From Acidimicrobiales bacterium (GTDB lineage Bacteria > Actinomycetota > Acidimicrobiia > Acidimicrobiales > RAAP-2): a stretch of 64,000 nt of DNA. This document shows, piece by piece, positions 8,612-16,982 of this stretch. How positions within the stretch are numbered: position 1 is the first letter of the stretch; every line of letters starts with the position of its first letter. The notes below the pieces were generated by a model. It did not search any database, was not told the origin of the DNA, and worked only from the letters and a program-made list of their open reading frames with translations. The stretch is taken from contig JADGOE010000001.1 in NCBI GenBank assembly GCA_017883135.1, forward strand, positions 36,680 to 100,679, given 5' to 3'. A program made the translations under genes and the position numbers.

Positions 8612-9412
8612 TCAGGAATGCGCGGTCGGGACATCGCGCTGTTCGATCGGCAACGAGTGGGCCGGTGCGCCGCCAGCGACCACACTGGTTTGGATCTGGT
8701 CGTCCTGATGGTGGGGAACGATGATGTCGGACGCCTCGGCCGAAGTGATGTCGGGATAGAGCACCTTGATCACAACCAGGGCCACCAACCCTCCCACGAC
8801 CTGTGCCGCGACGAAACTGGGAACAGAGGAGGGTGCGATGCCGGCAAAGGTGTTGGAGAACATCCGGCCTGCGGTGATCGCAGGATTGGCGAAGCTGGTC
8901 GAGCTGGTGAAGAAGTAGGCGGCCCCGATGTAGGCGCCGACCGCGGCGGGTGCACTGCGGGAACGGCCACTCCGTGCAAGCGAGAAGATCACGAGGATCA
9001 GCCCGACGGTTGCCACGATCTCGGACAGGAAGTGCGCCGGCGTGGCGCGATGGTGGGTCGAGATGCTGATCGCCGTCTTCGAGAACATGAGATTGGCGAC
9101 GACGGCTCCACTGATGCATCCGGCCACCTGAGCGGGCAGATACGCAGTCGCGGATCGCCAACTCAGCCCACCGAACGCTGCATCAACGAAGGAGACGACC
9201 GGGTTGAAGTGAGCGCCGGAAACCGGACCGAACATCAAGATGATGGCGTACAGTCCAGCCGCGGTCGCCGCAGCGTTCTGGAGCAGTTCGAGGCCGACGT
9301 TGCCAGGGGAGAGCTGCTGTGCAGCGATCCCCGATCCGATGACGATTGCGGCCAGAAACGCACTTCCGAGGAACTCGGCAAGCAACCGGCGCCAGAGTGG
9401 GTGCTCGTTCAT
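8612..9412 (-). CDS. Aquaporin/MIP channel of the arsenic cluster (AqpS-like)
   Basis: 266 aa from MNEHPLW. Several hydrophobic helices are visible, and both half-helix motifs are present: SGAHFNPVVSF (first NPA box, altered to NPV) and FANPAITAGRMF (second). The NPV variant departs from the canonical NPA. In known arsenic operons AqpS-type channels let arsenite leave the cell downhill or pass methylated species. Its position between arsI and the flavoprotein, 31 bases after arsI, supports an arsenic role over general water or glycerol transport. The in-frame extension upstream (to 9472) is unlikely, since the ATG at 9412 gives a normal N-terminus. The inner membrane location is inferred from the helices. 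Confidence 0.87.
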   Translation of the reverse strand: MNEHPLWRRLLAEFLGSAFLAAIVIGSGIAAQQLSPGNVGLELLQNAAATAAGLYAIILMFGPVSGAHFNPVVSFVDAAFGGLSWRSATAYLPAQVAGCISGAVVANLMFSKTAISISTHHRATPAHFLSEIVATVGLILVIFSLARSGRSRSAPAAVGAYIGAAYFFTSSTSFANPAITAGRMFSNTFAGIAPSSVPSFVAAQVVGGLVALVVIKVLYPDITSAEASDIIVPHHQDDQIQTSVVAGGAPAHSLPIEQRDVPTAHS

Positions 9413-9443
9413 GGTCGCGCTCGCACCCCTGTCAGCTGTGCGA

Positions 9444-9932
9444 TCAGCAACACGATCCAGAGGCTGGCCCATCCGTGGTGGCCCCTATGCCCACCTTCTG
9501 ATTCGCACTCGGGATGCAGCCCTCGGTCGAGCAGCCGAGCCCCGACTCACCAGGTGCATCTGCGAGCACGGTGTAGACCTCCCAGGGCGCTCCATCGGGG
9601 TCATTGACCCACGCCTTGTCCTGTACCGCGTAGCAACAGGTGGTCGATTCCTGCACTTCGGGGTCAAGGCCTTCGGCTGCCAGCCGAAGTGAGGCCTCGC
9701 GGACCTCCTCGGGTGTGTCCACCTCGACACCCAGATGGTTCAGCGCACCGTTCACACCGCTCGTGCGCGCATCGGCAGTTTCGATCAGCACCAGCTTGAG
9801 TGGCGGCGACGAGATGGCGAAGTTGGCATAGCCGGGACGCCGTTTGGTCGGTTCGGCGTCGAACAGCCTGGAGTAGAAGTCCACTGCTGCATCGATGTCT
9901 GCCACATTCAGGGCGAGGTGGACTCTGGACAT
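9444..9932 (-). CDS. arsI: ArsI/CadI-type C-As lyase (glyoxalase fold)
   Basis: 162 aa vicinal-oxygen-chelate protein. The probable iron ligands are His5 (RVHLALNV), His67 (LNHLGVEV) and Glu118 (PWEVY). The adjacent Cys99-Cys100 in TTCCYAVQDKAWVNDPDG match the thiol pair that binds trivalent organoarsenicals in ArsI. Characterised ArsI is a non-heme Fe(II) dioxygenase that cleaves the C-As bond of methylarsenite, giving arsenite. Extra cysteines near the C-terminus (134, 139, 161, 162) could bind more metal. The ATG has GGAGG six bases upstream. It is the first gene of the minus-strand ars operon, divergent from arsR. A CadI-like cadmium-response label is the main alternative. Confidence 0.88.
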   Translation of the reverse strand: MSRVHLALNVADIDAAVDFYSRLFDAEPTKRRPGYANFAISSPPLKLVLIETADARTSGVNGALNHLGVEVDTPEEVREASLRLAAEGLDPEVQESTTCCYAVQDKAWVNDPDGAPWEVYTVLADAPGESGLGCSTEGCIPSANQKVGIGATTDGPASGSCC

Positions 9933-9967
9933 CCGGCACCTCCGCTTTCATCCACCATTGTCGATTG

Positions 9968-9983
9968 ATCGATTATGATCGAT
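9968..9983. promoter_or_regulatory. Putative ArsR operator
   Basis: ATCGAT-TATG-ATCGAT is a perfect 6-bp inverted repeat with a 4-bp spacer, midway between divergent arsI and arsR. It covers the -10 box of the arsI promoter, so bound ArsR would block it. Confidence 0.65.
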
Positions 9984-10000
9984 ACATTCACATTCGTCAA
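9972..10000 (-). promoter_or_regulatory. Promoter of the arsI operon
   Basis: On the minus strand TTGACG (10000-9995), a 17-base spacer and CATAAT (9977-9972) form a near-consensus housekeeping promoter. Transcription should start near 9965, leaving a leader of about 30 bases before the arsI ATG. Confidence 0.7.
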
Positions 10001-10015
10001 TACGAGGTTCAATCG

Positions 10016-10366
10016 ATGAAGAAGCCGGCCTCCGACACCGAATCCGGGGACGCAGGGCAGTGCTGCCCGTCAGTGCTGGCCGCACCGCTTGACTCCTCGG
10101 AGGCTACCGAGTTGGCCGGTTGGTTCCAGGCACTAGCAGACCCGGTGCGGCTGAAGGTACTGAGCATCCTTGCTGCGGCACCCGGTGGCGAAGTGTGCGT
10201 CTGCGACTTCGTCGAACCGCTCGGCAAAAGCCAGCCCACGATTTCGCACCACTTGAAGATCTTGGGCGAAGCGGGCTTGGTGCAGGGGGATCGGCGTGGC
10301 CGCTGGGTCTGGTACTCCCTCAATCGGGAGCGCCTTGCAAGCCTCCGAGCGGCCATCGACTCTTGA
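10016..10366 (+). CDS. arsR: ArsR family metalloregulator
   Basis: 116 aa from the ATG at 10016. The winged-helix core reads ALADPVRLKVLSIL...SQPTISHHLKILGEAGLV...GRWVWYSL. EVCVCDF (Cys61 and Cys63) is the classical arsenite-binding motif at the start of the DNA-reading region, and a further CC pair sits at 16-17. ArsR represses its operon until arsenite or antimonite distorts the DNA-binding helix. It is divergent from arsI-aqpS-flavoprotein, with a palindromic operator between them. The open frame extends well upstream, but that stretch runs through the operator and arsI, so the ATG is preferred. A weak TATGAT box (9974-9979) may serve as its -10. Bases 10367-10490 hold no feature I can support. 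Confidence 0.93.
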   Translation: MKKPASDTESGDAGQCCPSVLAAPLDSSEATELAGWFQALADPVRLKVLSILAAAPGGEVCVCDFVEPLGKSQPTISHHLKILGEAGLVQGDRRGRWVWYSLNRERLASLRAAIDS

Positions 10367-10490
10367 GCGGCGCTCGCCACTCGATTGGCCCGCAGTACGG
10401 ATGGGCCTGGATCTTGCAGGTGGTCGACGGCGTGATCTTCGAACACGACGATGACCGCGTGGCGGAGAGCATCTCCGATGAACGGCGAGC

Positions 10491-12017
10491 TCAGTCGGTG
10501 GGCTCCGGACGCATCATCGGGAAGAGAATGACGTCCCGGATGGCCTCCACCTCGGCCAACAGCATGATCAGTCGGTCAACTCCCAGTCCGATCCCCGAGG
10601 TGGGAGGGAGTCCGTATTCGAGGGCTCTGACGAAGGCAAGGTCGGCCGGGTGCGCCTCGAGGTCTCCTTTGGCTGCGGCGACCGTCATCGCATCGAATCG
10701 CTCCTCTTGCTCCTCGGGGATGTTCAGTTCGCTGTAGCCGTTGGCGAACTCCTTGCCATCGATGCACAACTCGAATCGGTCGGCCATGGTCGGATCACTG
10801 CTCGTGTGTCGGGCCAGCGGCGATACCTCGACGGGAAACCCGCACACGAACAGCGGGTCGGTGATGGTGGGCAGCAAGAGCGCGTCGTAGAGCTCGAAGA
10901 TCAGCTTCCCCGAGCCCCACTCCGGCAAGATGTCCAACCCGCGGTCTCGACAGACCGCCCGGACATCTTCGACGGGGTCGGTGGGATGGAGTCGGTGACC
11001 GACTGCCGCCTCGAGCAAGTCGAGGAGCTGCCTACGGGGCCAGGGCGGCGTCAGGTCGATGGCTCTCTCGCCGACGGCGAACGTCATCCGTCCGACTGCG
11101 GATTCCGCCGCCTTGACGACAAGCTGTTCGCTGAGTTCCATCCCTTCCGTCACATCGCCGAAGGCCCTGTACGCCTCGAGTGCTGTGAATTCGGGGCTGT
11201 GCCGAGTGGAGACACCTTCGTTGCGAAAGTTCCGGGCGATCTCGAAGACCCGCTCGTAGCCGCCGACCACCAACCGCTTGAGATAGAGCTCAGGAGCGAT
11301 CCGCAGGCTGAGGTCGATGTCGAGAGCGTTGGAGTGGGTGAAGAACGGTCGGGCAAGTGCGCCGCCGGCCTGGGGCTGAAGGATCGGTGTCTCCACCTCG
11401 ATGAACTCCTCCGACACCATGTGGCGGCGCATGGCGGCGATCGCGCGGAATCGGATGTCGAACACCCGGCGACTCTCGGGATTGGCCAGAAGGTCCACCT
11501 CCCGTTGGCGGTAGCGGGTGTCGGTTTCGGTCAGCCCGTGCCACTTGTCAGGAAGCGGACGGAGGGCCTTGGAGAGCAGCCACAGCTCCTTGACGTCGAC
11601 CGAGAGCTCTTCGCGGCGGCTGGTGATGGCCTCGCCTTCGGCTCCCACCCAATCGCCGAGGTCGAACGCGGCCAGCACTGCACCCGCCTGTTCCGACAGA
11701 TTTGCCTCTTGCATGAGCAGCTGCACCGAGCCGGTCACATCGTTGAGCGTGGCGAACGACAGCCGCCCGTGGCCTCGGATACTGGTCAACCGTCCCGCCA
11801 TGCGGACCGTCTCCCCCGTCCTCACGTCGGCTTCGAGTCCACCATGGCGTGCGTGCAGTTCTTCCGCGGTGGCCGTGCGATCGAACCGCGACGGATAGGG
11901 ATCGATACCCTGTTCGGAGAGGATCTCCCGCTTCTTGCGGCGCTCCGAACTCAGCGCATCGAAGTAGTGAGTCGGTGATTCATCACCATCCGAGTCTGAG
12001 TCAATTGTCACGCTCAC
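10491..12017 (-). CDS. lysS: Lysyl-tRNA synthetase (class II)
   Basis: 508 aa, the usual length. An N-terminal OB fold (TVRMAGRLTSIRGHGRLSFATLND) binds the anticodon. Class II catalytic motifs follow: FIEVETPILQPQAGGALARPF (motif 1 region), FRNEGVSTRHSPEFT (motif 2) and GIGLGVDRLIMLL (motif 3). It charges tRNA-Lys with lysine. Translation begins at GTG with AGGAAGAGG upstream. A tRNA-Lys(CTT) gene lies about 145 bases upstream on the other strand, so enzyme and substrate are neighbours. The short acidic N-terminus (SDSDGDES) is unremarkable. Confidence 0.97.
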   Translation of the reverse strand: MSVTIDSDSDGDESPTHYFDALSSERRKKREILSEQGIDPYPSRFDRTATAEELHARHGGLEADVRTGETVRMAGRLTSIRGHGRLSFATLNDVTGSVQLLMQEANLSEQAGAVLAAFDLGDWVGAEGEAITSRREELSVDVKELWLLSKALRPLPDKWHGLTETDTRYRQREVDLLANPESRRVFDIRFRAIAAMRRHMVSEEFIEVETPILQPQAGGALARPFFTHSNALDIDLSLRIAPELYLKRLVVGGYERVFEIARNFRNEGVSTRHSPEFTALEAYRAFGDVTEGMELSEQLVVKAAESAVGRMTFAVGERAIDLTPPWPRRQLLDLLEAAVGHRLHPTDPVEDVRAVCRDRGLDILPEWGSGKLIFELYDALLLPTITDPLFVCGFPVEVSPLARHTSSDPTMADRFELCIDGKEFANGYSELNIPEEQEERFDAMTVAAAKGDLEAHPADLAFVRALEYGLPPTSGIGLGVDRLIMLLAEVEAIRDVILFPMMRPEPTD

Positions 12018-12160
12018 GTCCTCTTCCTCGGGATTCCCGTTGCTCGACTAGTGGTCCGAGTCGCTGAGTCGCCATCTTAGGCAGACCGAATTCACGACCT
12101 TCTGCGGTGAGACCGGTCCTCCAGGTGCACCACCGCTGGATCAGGCCGTATGCTGAACAC

Positions 12161-12233
12161 GCGCCCTTAGCTCAACGGTAGAGCAGCGGATTCTTAATCC
12201 GCAGGTTGGGTGGTTCGAGTCCCCCGGGGCGCA
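12161..12233 (+). tRNA. tRNA-Lys (anticodon CTT)
   Basis: 73 nt, CCA not encoded. The acceptor stem GCGCCCT/GGGGCGC contains one T-G pair. The D arm is TAGCTCAACGGTAGAGCA, the anticodon arm CGGATTCTTAATCCG reads CTT, and the T arm is GGTTCGAGTCC. It is divergent from lysS. Confidence 0.95.
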
Positions 12234-12244
12234 CGCCGAGGTCA

Positions 12245-13276
12245 TCAGGCACTCGCTGTCGAAGAGTCGCCCTTTGAATCACGGATCGACAGCCACCGCT
12301 GGAGACCGGCCGCGTTGGAGTGAACGCCGTTCATCACTTCGAGCTTCTGACGATGCTCCGCGGGAACGCCGTCCAGGTCCGATTCGAACTCGGTGGCCAG
12401 GGCTGCGGCGATGTCCTCGCCGCTCCGGTAGGCCGACTCGGCCACATCCGCCCAACGTCGGAGTGTCCCTTCCGCCTCGTCGAGGATGTCGTGGGGGTCG
12501 GCCAGCACGCCGTAGTGGGCGAGGGCGAGGGCGCTCGGGCGGCGGACTGCGAACCGCTGCAACGAGTGGAGCGCCGAAGTGAGGTCGAAGTCGGGGGGAG
12601 GTGTCGACGGTCGCAGTACGCCTCCATCCGGCAGTTTTACGCCGACGGCGTCGCCCGCGAACAGCACGCCGCTCAACGAGTCGTGCAACGCCATGTGATG
12701 CTTGGCATGGCCGGGTGAGTCGACGGCGACAAGGGTTCTGGACCCACTGACCCGGATCGCCTCCCCGTCCTCCAGAACGCGGATACGTTCCGACGGCGTT
12801 GCCTCCAGCCGGCCGTAGAGCGAGTCGAGGAGCGGGCCGTAGACCCGCGCTGCCGAGTCGACCAGCTTGGTCGGGTCGGCCAGGTGGCGGGCACCCTTCG
12901 GGTGCACATAGACCGTCGCCTTGGGGAATGCCCGGGCGACATCGCCGACCCCCCCGGCATGATCGAGGTGGATGTGGGTGACCACCACTCCGGCAAGATC
13001 GTGCGCGCCAAGCCCTAGGCGGTCCAGCTGTGCCAGCAGTGCCGGGACCGAGCTCTGGCTTCCCGTCTCGACCAACACGGGGGCATCACCCTCGATCAGA
13101 TAGCCGGCGGTAACCCGCTCCCAACCGCCGAGCATCGTATCGACTTCGATGACACCCTCGGCCACTGTCACCCCGGCCCTCGGGGTCGCGGGATCGTCCG
13201 GGTCGAAGGGGTGGGCGTTTCGATGGCCGGCAGCCGGCTGCGCTGGACCAAGGCCATGGTGATGGTTACCGCTCAT
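12245..13276 (-). CDS. Metallo-beta-lactamase-fold hydrolase
   Basis: 343 aa. THIHLDHAGG is the HxHxDH metal site, around residue 103. Further ligands fit DSPGHAKHHMALHD (His) and LFAGDAVG (Asp), so a two-metal hydrolase site looks intact. A C-terminal helical region of about 100 residues (from ALAHYGVLADPHDILDEAEG) resembles the extension of glyoxalase II-like and RNase-unrelated MBL proteins. The reaction is unknown; thioester, lactone or phosphodiester hydrolysis are all possible. The ATG at 13276 follows a run of four 8-bp repeats located 34-65 bases upstream. It ends 12 bases from the tRNA-Lys gene. Confidence 0.85.
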   Translation of the reverse strand: MSGNHHHGLGPAQPAAGHRNAHPFDPDDPATPRAGVTVAEGVIEVDTMLGGWERVTAGYLIEGDAPVLVETGSQSSVPALLAQLDRLGLGAHDLAGVVVTHIHLDHAGGVGDVARAFPKATVYVHPKGARHLADPTKLVDSAARVYGPLLDSLYGRLEATPSERIRVLEDGEAIRVSGSRTLVAVDSPGHAKHHMALHDSLSGVLFAGDAVGVKLPDGGVLRPSTPPPDFDLTSALHSLQRFAVRRPSALALAHYGVLADPHDILDEAEGTLRRWADVAESAYRSGEDIAAALATEFESDLDGVPAEHRQKLEVMNGVHSNAAGLQRWLSIRDSKGDSSTASA

Positions 13277-13309
13277 CCCCCAGTCGCCCCCCGGATCAGG
13301 AACGCTCCT

Positions 13310-13341
13310 CGCCTCATCGCCTCATCGCCTCCTCGCCTCAT
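13310..13341. repeat. Four 8-bp tandem repeats (CGCCTCAT-type)
   Basis: CGCCTCAT occurs four times head to tail, with the third copy reading CGCCTCCT. It lies in the leader region of the MBL hydrolase gene and behind the GH15 stop. On the mRNA strand it gives repeated GAGGCGA, which resembles ribosome-binding sequence. Confidence 0.7.
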
Positions 13342-13390
13342 TCACCGCTGTCCGCACGCCCCTTACCGGACATCCCCCAGGCCCACCCGG

Positions 13391-15649
13391 TCACCCGCGC
13401 GTCGGCTTGGAGGTACGGGGAGCAGAAGTGCGTTGCAAGCGTGCTCCTCCTGCAGTGGCTCTGGCCCTCTTCGCTGCGGCCTTCGGTGGCGCGACCTTCT
13501 TCGCCGCAGCCTTCCTCGCCGCGGACTTCGGTGCCGCCGCCTTCGTCGCCGGGGCCTCTTTCAACGCCGCCTTCTTCGCCGGGGCCTTCCTTGCTGGAGC
13601 CTTCGCGACCAACTTTCCTGCGGGCCCTGCCGTCGGCCGGCTCGTCGGCTTCCCTCGCTTCTTGACGGGCCTCCCATGTCGGTCACGGGGCACCGCAGCA
13701 GCAGCAGCTTTGATCACACGCGACGCGCTTCCCGCGGAACCACCGTCCACGCTCTCGGCCAGCTTGGCCAGCATGGTGCGGGCGGTGAAGCCGCCCATGT
13801 GGTGGGATGCACCGCTCCCGGCCCGGCCCCGGCCATAGGCCTGCCGGGCCAACCCGATCGCAACATGCTCCGAGGTGGGCTTCTCGTGGCCAGCGATCTT
13901 CGATGCCGAATTGACCAAGGAGACATGCGAGAACGCCTGGGGAAAGTTGCCGACAAGGCGGCCGGCGACCGGATCGTACTCCTCGGAAAGCAGACCGAGG
14001 TCGTTGCGCAGGCCCACCAGCCGGTCGAGGAGCTGGCGGGCATCGTGGTCGCGACCCAACAGTGACAAGCAGTCTGCCAACCAGAACGAGCAGGCCAGAA
14101 AGGCTCCCTCGCGACCGGTCAGCCCGTCGACATCCCCCGTGTCGGCCGTTCGGTAGCGGAGGACGAACCCACCCTCCACCAGTTCGCGCTCGACCGCCTC
14201 GATGGTCCCTCGCACCCGGGGATCGTGCGCCGGCAGAAATCCCATCAGCGGGATCATCAACAGACTGGCATCGAGCTCGTCAGACCCGTAGTACTGGGTG
14301 AAGGACCCCTTTGCGGCGTTGAAGCCCTGATCGCAGACCTGCTCGTGAATCTCGCTTCGGATCGCCTTCCAGCGGTCGATCGGCCCCTCCATGCCGTACT
14401 CCTCGATGGTCTTGATGGCACGGTCGATCGCAACCCAGGCCATCACCTTCGAATGGGTGAAGTGGCGGCGAGGCCCGCGGACCTCCCAGATGCCGTCATC
14501 GGGTTCGCGCCAGCCCGCCTCCAGGAACTCCATCAAGGAGAGTTGCAACTCCCATGCCGGGCTGTCGCCCGAGGTCTCCTGTTGTGCCGATTCGTACAGT
14601 GCGGACATCACCTCGCCGTAGACGTCGAGCTGGAACTGGCCCGCCGCAGCGTTCCCGATTCGCACCGGGCTCGATTCCTCGTACCCGGGCAGCCAGTCGA
14701 CCTCCCATTCGTCGAGGCGGCGCTCGCCGGCCGCACCGTACATGATCTGCATCTGTGACGGATCGCCTGCTGTAGCACGCAACAGCCAACCGCGCCACGC
14801 CATGGCCTCCTCGTAGAACCCGCCTCGCATCAGGGACTCGAGGGTCAGCGTGGCATCTCGGAGCCAACAGAAGCGATAGTCCCAGTTGCGGCTTCCGCCA
14901 AGCGTCTCGGGCAACGACGTCGTCGGAGCAGCGACAATGCCGCCAGTGGGCTGATAGGTCAGCGCCTTGAGGGTGATGAGGGAACGGACCACCGCCTCCC
15001 GGTACTCACCCTGATAGGTGCACTGGGCAGCCCATTCGTTCCACCACATCTCGGTGTCCTGAATGGCGTACGCCGCATCGACGGGGCGCGGAGGAGCCTC
15101 GCTGGCCGGATACCACGACAGGGAGAACGGTATCTGCTGACCCTCCGACACCGTGAACTCGGCGACCGTGGACATGTCCATGCCGCTGACGGGCACGGGC
15201 GTCCACAGTGACAGACCGTCAGGACCGGCGATGGCGGTGAGTGTGCCGTCGATCTTCCGCACCCAGGGGACGACCTGGCCGTACCCGAACCTGATGGTCA
15301 GGCTCATCTCCATGGTGACCTTTCCCCGGACACCCTCGACCAGGCGCACTACCTCGGGGTGCCGCTCGCGGATCGGCATGCAGTCGACCACCCGGACCGT
15401 CCCTTGGTCGGTGACGAATTCCGACTCGAGCACCAGGGTGTCGCCTCGGTAGTGACGGCGAGTCGCACCCTGGGAGTCCTTCGGGGCGAGCTTCCACGAG
15501 CCGTGGTCCTCGTCCCCCAGCAGCTTGGCAAAGCATGCAGCCGAGTCGAACCGGGGAAGGCAGAGCCAGTCGATCGACCCGTCGCGTCCTACCAGGGCGA
15601 CCGTGTGGAGGTCGCCGATGATCCCGTAATCCTCAATGGGGAGCGCCAT
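13391..15649 (-). CDS. Glycoside hydrolase family 15 enzyme with lysine/alanine-rich C-terminal tail
   Basis: 752 aa. The N-terminal beta-sandwich begins LPIEDYGIIGDLHTVALVGRDG, typical of bacterial GH15 glucoamylase/trehalase-type proteins. The (alpha/alpha)6 barrel contains GSRNWDYRFCWLRDATLT and an EYD acid-rich motif (LLSEEYDP) near residue 580. These enzymes release glucose from alpha-glucans or trehalose; which substrate applies is unclear. The last 95 or so residues are unusual: repeated AKKA, KAAA and APAK units with almost no acidic or aromatic residues, like the C-terminal domain of histone H1 or actinobacterial HupB. No signal peptide is seen, so a cytoplasmic enzyme that binds nucleic acid or polyanions through its tail is conceivable. 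Confidence 0.88.
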   Translation of the reverse strand: MALPIEDYGIIGDLHTVALVGRDGSIDWLCLPRFDSAACFAKLLGDEDHGSWKLAPKDSQGATRRHYRGDTLVLESEFVTDQGTVRVVDCMPIRERHPEVVRLVEGVRGKVTMEMSLTIRFGYGQVVPWVRKIDGTLTAIAGPDGLSLWTPVPVSGMDMSTVAEFTVSEGQQIPFSLSWYPASEAPPRPVDAAYAIQDTEMWWNEWAAQCTYQGEYREAVVRSLITLKALTYQPTGGIVAAPTTSLPETLGGSRNWDYRFCWLRDATLTLESLMRGGFYEEAMAWRGWLLRATAGDPSQMQIMYGAAGERRLDEWEVDWLPGYEESSPVRIGNAAAGQFQLDVYGEVMSALYESAQQETSGDSPAWELQLSLMEFLEAGWREPDDGIWEVRGPRRHFTHSKVMAWVAIDRAIKTIEEYGMEGPIDRWKAIRSEIHEQVCDQGFNAAKGSFTQYYGSDELDASLLMIPLMGFLPAHDPRVRGTIEAVERELVEGGFVLRYRTADTGDVDGLTGREGAFLACSFWLADCLSLLGRDHDARQLLDRLVGLRNDLGLLSEEYDPVAGRLVGNFPQAFSHVSLVNSASKIAGHEKPTSEHVAIGLARQAYGRGRAGSGASHHMGGFTARTMLAKLAESVDGGSAGSASRVIKAAAAAVPRDRHGRPVKKRGKPTSRPTAGPAGKLVAKAPARKAPAKKAALKEAPATKAAAPKSAARKAAAKKVAPPKAAAKRARATAGGARLQRTSAPRTSKPTRG

Positions 15650-15685
15650 GCACCATGTCTAGTCCGCGAGGCGTGGACGTGCGGC

Positions 15686-16960
15686 TCAGCCGGGGGTGCA
15701 GGATCCGGTTCCCACCGCGCCCGACACTGCGGAGGCCCGGAGCACCCGTGCGAGCACCCCCGGCGACGTCAGGGCGTATCCGATGTCGCTGTTGGTAGTG
15801 GATCGAGAGAACACAACCCCGATTACCTGGCCGTCGGGCTGCACCAGTGGTCCCCCCGAATTGCCGGGGCGCACCAACGCCTGAATCTCGTAGACGTCGC
15901 GAACAGTCAGCCCGAGCCCATAGATGTCCCGGCCCTCTGCCTTGAACTCGGCCATCACGCCCGCCGCATTCGCGGTGAACAAGCCACCACCCGGATAGCC
16001 GAGGACTGCGGCTTCGGCTCCGCGAGAAACCTGCGTGGGAGCGAGCGGCAAAGGCGGCTCGGTCAGGCCGTTCACCCGCAACACGGCCAGGTCGTAGGAG
16101 GGGTCGAATGACAAGACGGTGGTGCTGTGGAAGCCGTTCGCATCACCCACCGTCGGGTGGGCGATGCCGGCGACGACGTGGGCGTTGGTGACCACCAATC
16201 CGGGAGCGACCACGAACCCGGAGCCCTCTTGGATCTGCCCGCAACCGTCACCGACGATCTTGACGGTCGATGCTCCAGAACGGTTGACCGCCTCTTGCAA
16301 CTGGGCCTGGCCGGGCAACGCCACAGGTCCGGCGGAGGCGGGGGCGAGTTGGGCGAAGACCGGCGGGAACCCCTCGGACGACAAGAAGCTCTGCACCCGT
16401 GAGAAGACCGACGGTGGCGCCGGGAGCACCCCGTCGAGCGACCTCATGATCCGGGACTCCGCGATCGAAGCGTTGAGCGCCAGCGACGAGCTGTTGACCA
16501 GGGTACTGGCCAACAACCAGACCGCCAGAAGCGAAGCGACGACCGCCACCAGCATTCCGAAGGCGGAGTCGATCGACCCGAACACGCCATGGTGGACCCG
16601 CGTGAAGGCATGGTTGCCCACGATGCGCCCGACCACACCGCAGAGGACGGCCACCCCCAGCATGGTCGCCAGGGCCAGTGCGGTGCGCGCCGACTGGGCA
16701 TGCACCCATCGAACGGTGACCGAGGCCAGAAGAGCGCCCAGGCAGAGCCCGATCCAGAAGCCGCCGAAGGACAGCACCTGGACGACTGCCCCCAACCGAA
16801 GCCCTTGGATCGCCGCCAGCGCCACCAGAACCAGCACGACCAAGTCGACGAGGTTCACGTGGAGGACCGAGAACAGGCCCGCGATCGGGAGCTGACGGAG
16901 GGGAGAACGAACGACACCACGGTGTACGGTAGACGTACCTCGTCCCGGTCGAATCGTCAT
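15686..16960 (-). CDS. MarP-like membrane serine protease (CvpA domain plus trypsin-like domain)
   Basis: 424 aa from the ATG at 16960. Residues 35-165 contain four hydrophobic helices of the CvpA/colicin V production type, followed by a chymotrypsin-fold protease. The triad is His261 (TNAHVVAG), Asp290 (SYDLAVLRV) and Ser368 (RPGNSGGPL). Cys240 and Cys421 are placed like the disulfide that controls Mycobacterium tuberculosis MarP (Rv3671c), and their spacing to the His and Ser is almost identical from memory of that protein. MarP protects the cell envelope and internal pH under acid and oxidative stress; a similar periplasmic role is likely here. The frame is open upstream to 17497 but that part is shadow of the divergent gene. 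Confidence 0.9.
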   Translation of the reverse strand: MTIRPGRGTSTVHRGVVRSPLRQLPIAGLFSVLHVNLVDLVVLVLVALAAIQGLRLGAVVQVLSFGGFWIGLCLGALLASVTVRWVHAQSARTALALATMLGVAVLCGVVGRIVGNHAFTRVHHGVFGSIDSAFGMLVAVVASLLAVWLLASTLVNSSSLALNASIAESRIMRSLDGVLPAPPSVFSRVQSFLSSEGFPPVFAQLAPASAGPVALPGQAQLQEAVNRSGASTVKIVGDGCGQIQEGSGFVVAPGLVVTNAHVVAGIAHPTVGDANGFHSTTVLSFDPSYDLAVLRVNGLTEPPLPLAPTQVSRGAEAAVLGYPGGGLFTANAAGVMAEFKAEGRDIYGLGLTVRDVYEIQALVRPGNSGGPLVQPDGQVIGVVFSRSTTNSDIGYALTSPGVLARVLRASAVSGAVGTGSCTPG

Positions 16961-16982
16961 CACCCGTTCGACGCCTGCCCAC

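Noticed and set aside
8156..9607. Plus-strand open frame of 480 codons across the ars operon.
   Set aside because: It lies opposite the aquaporin and flavoprotein genes and shows no domain; treated as a shadow.
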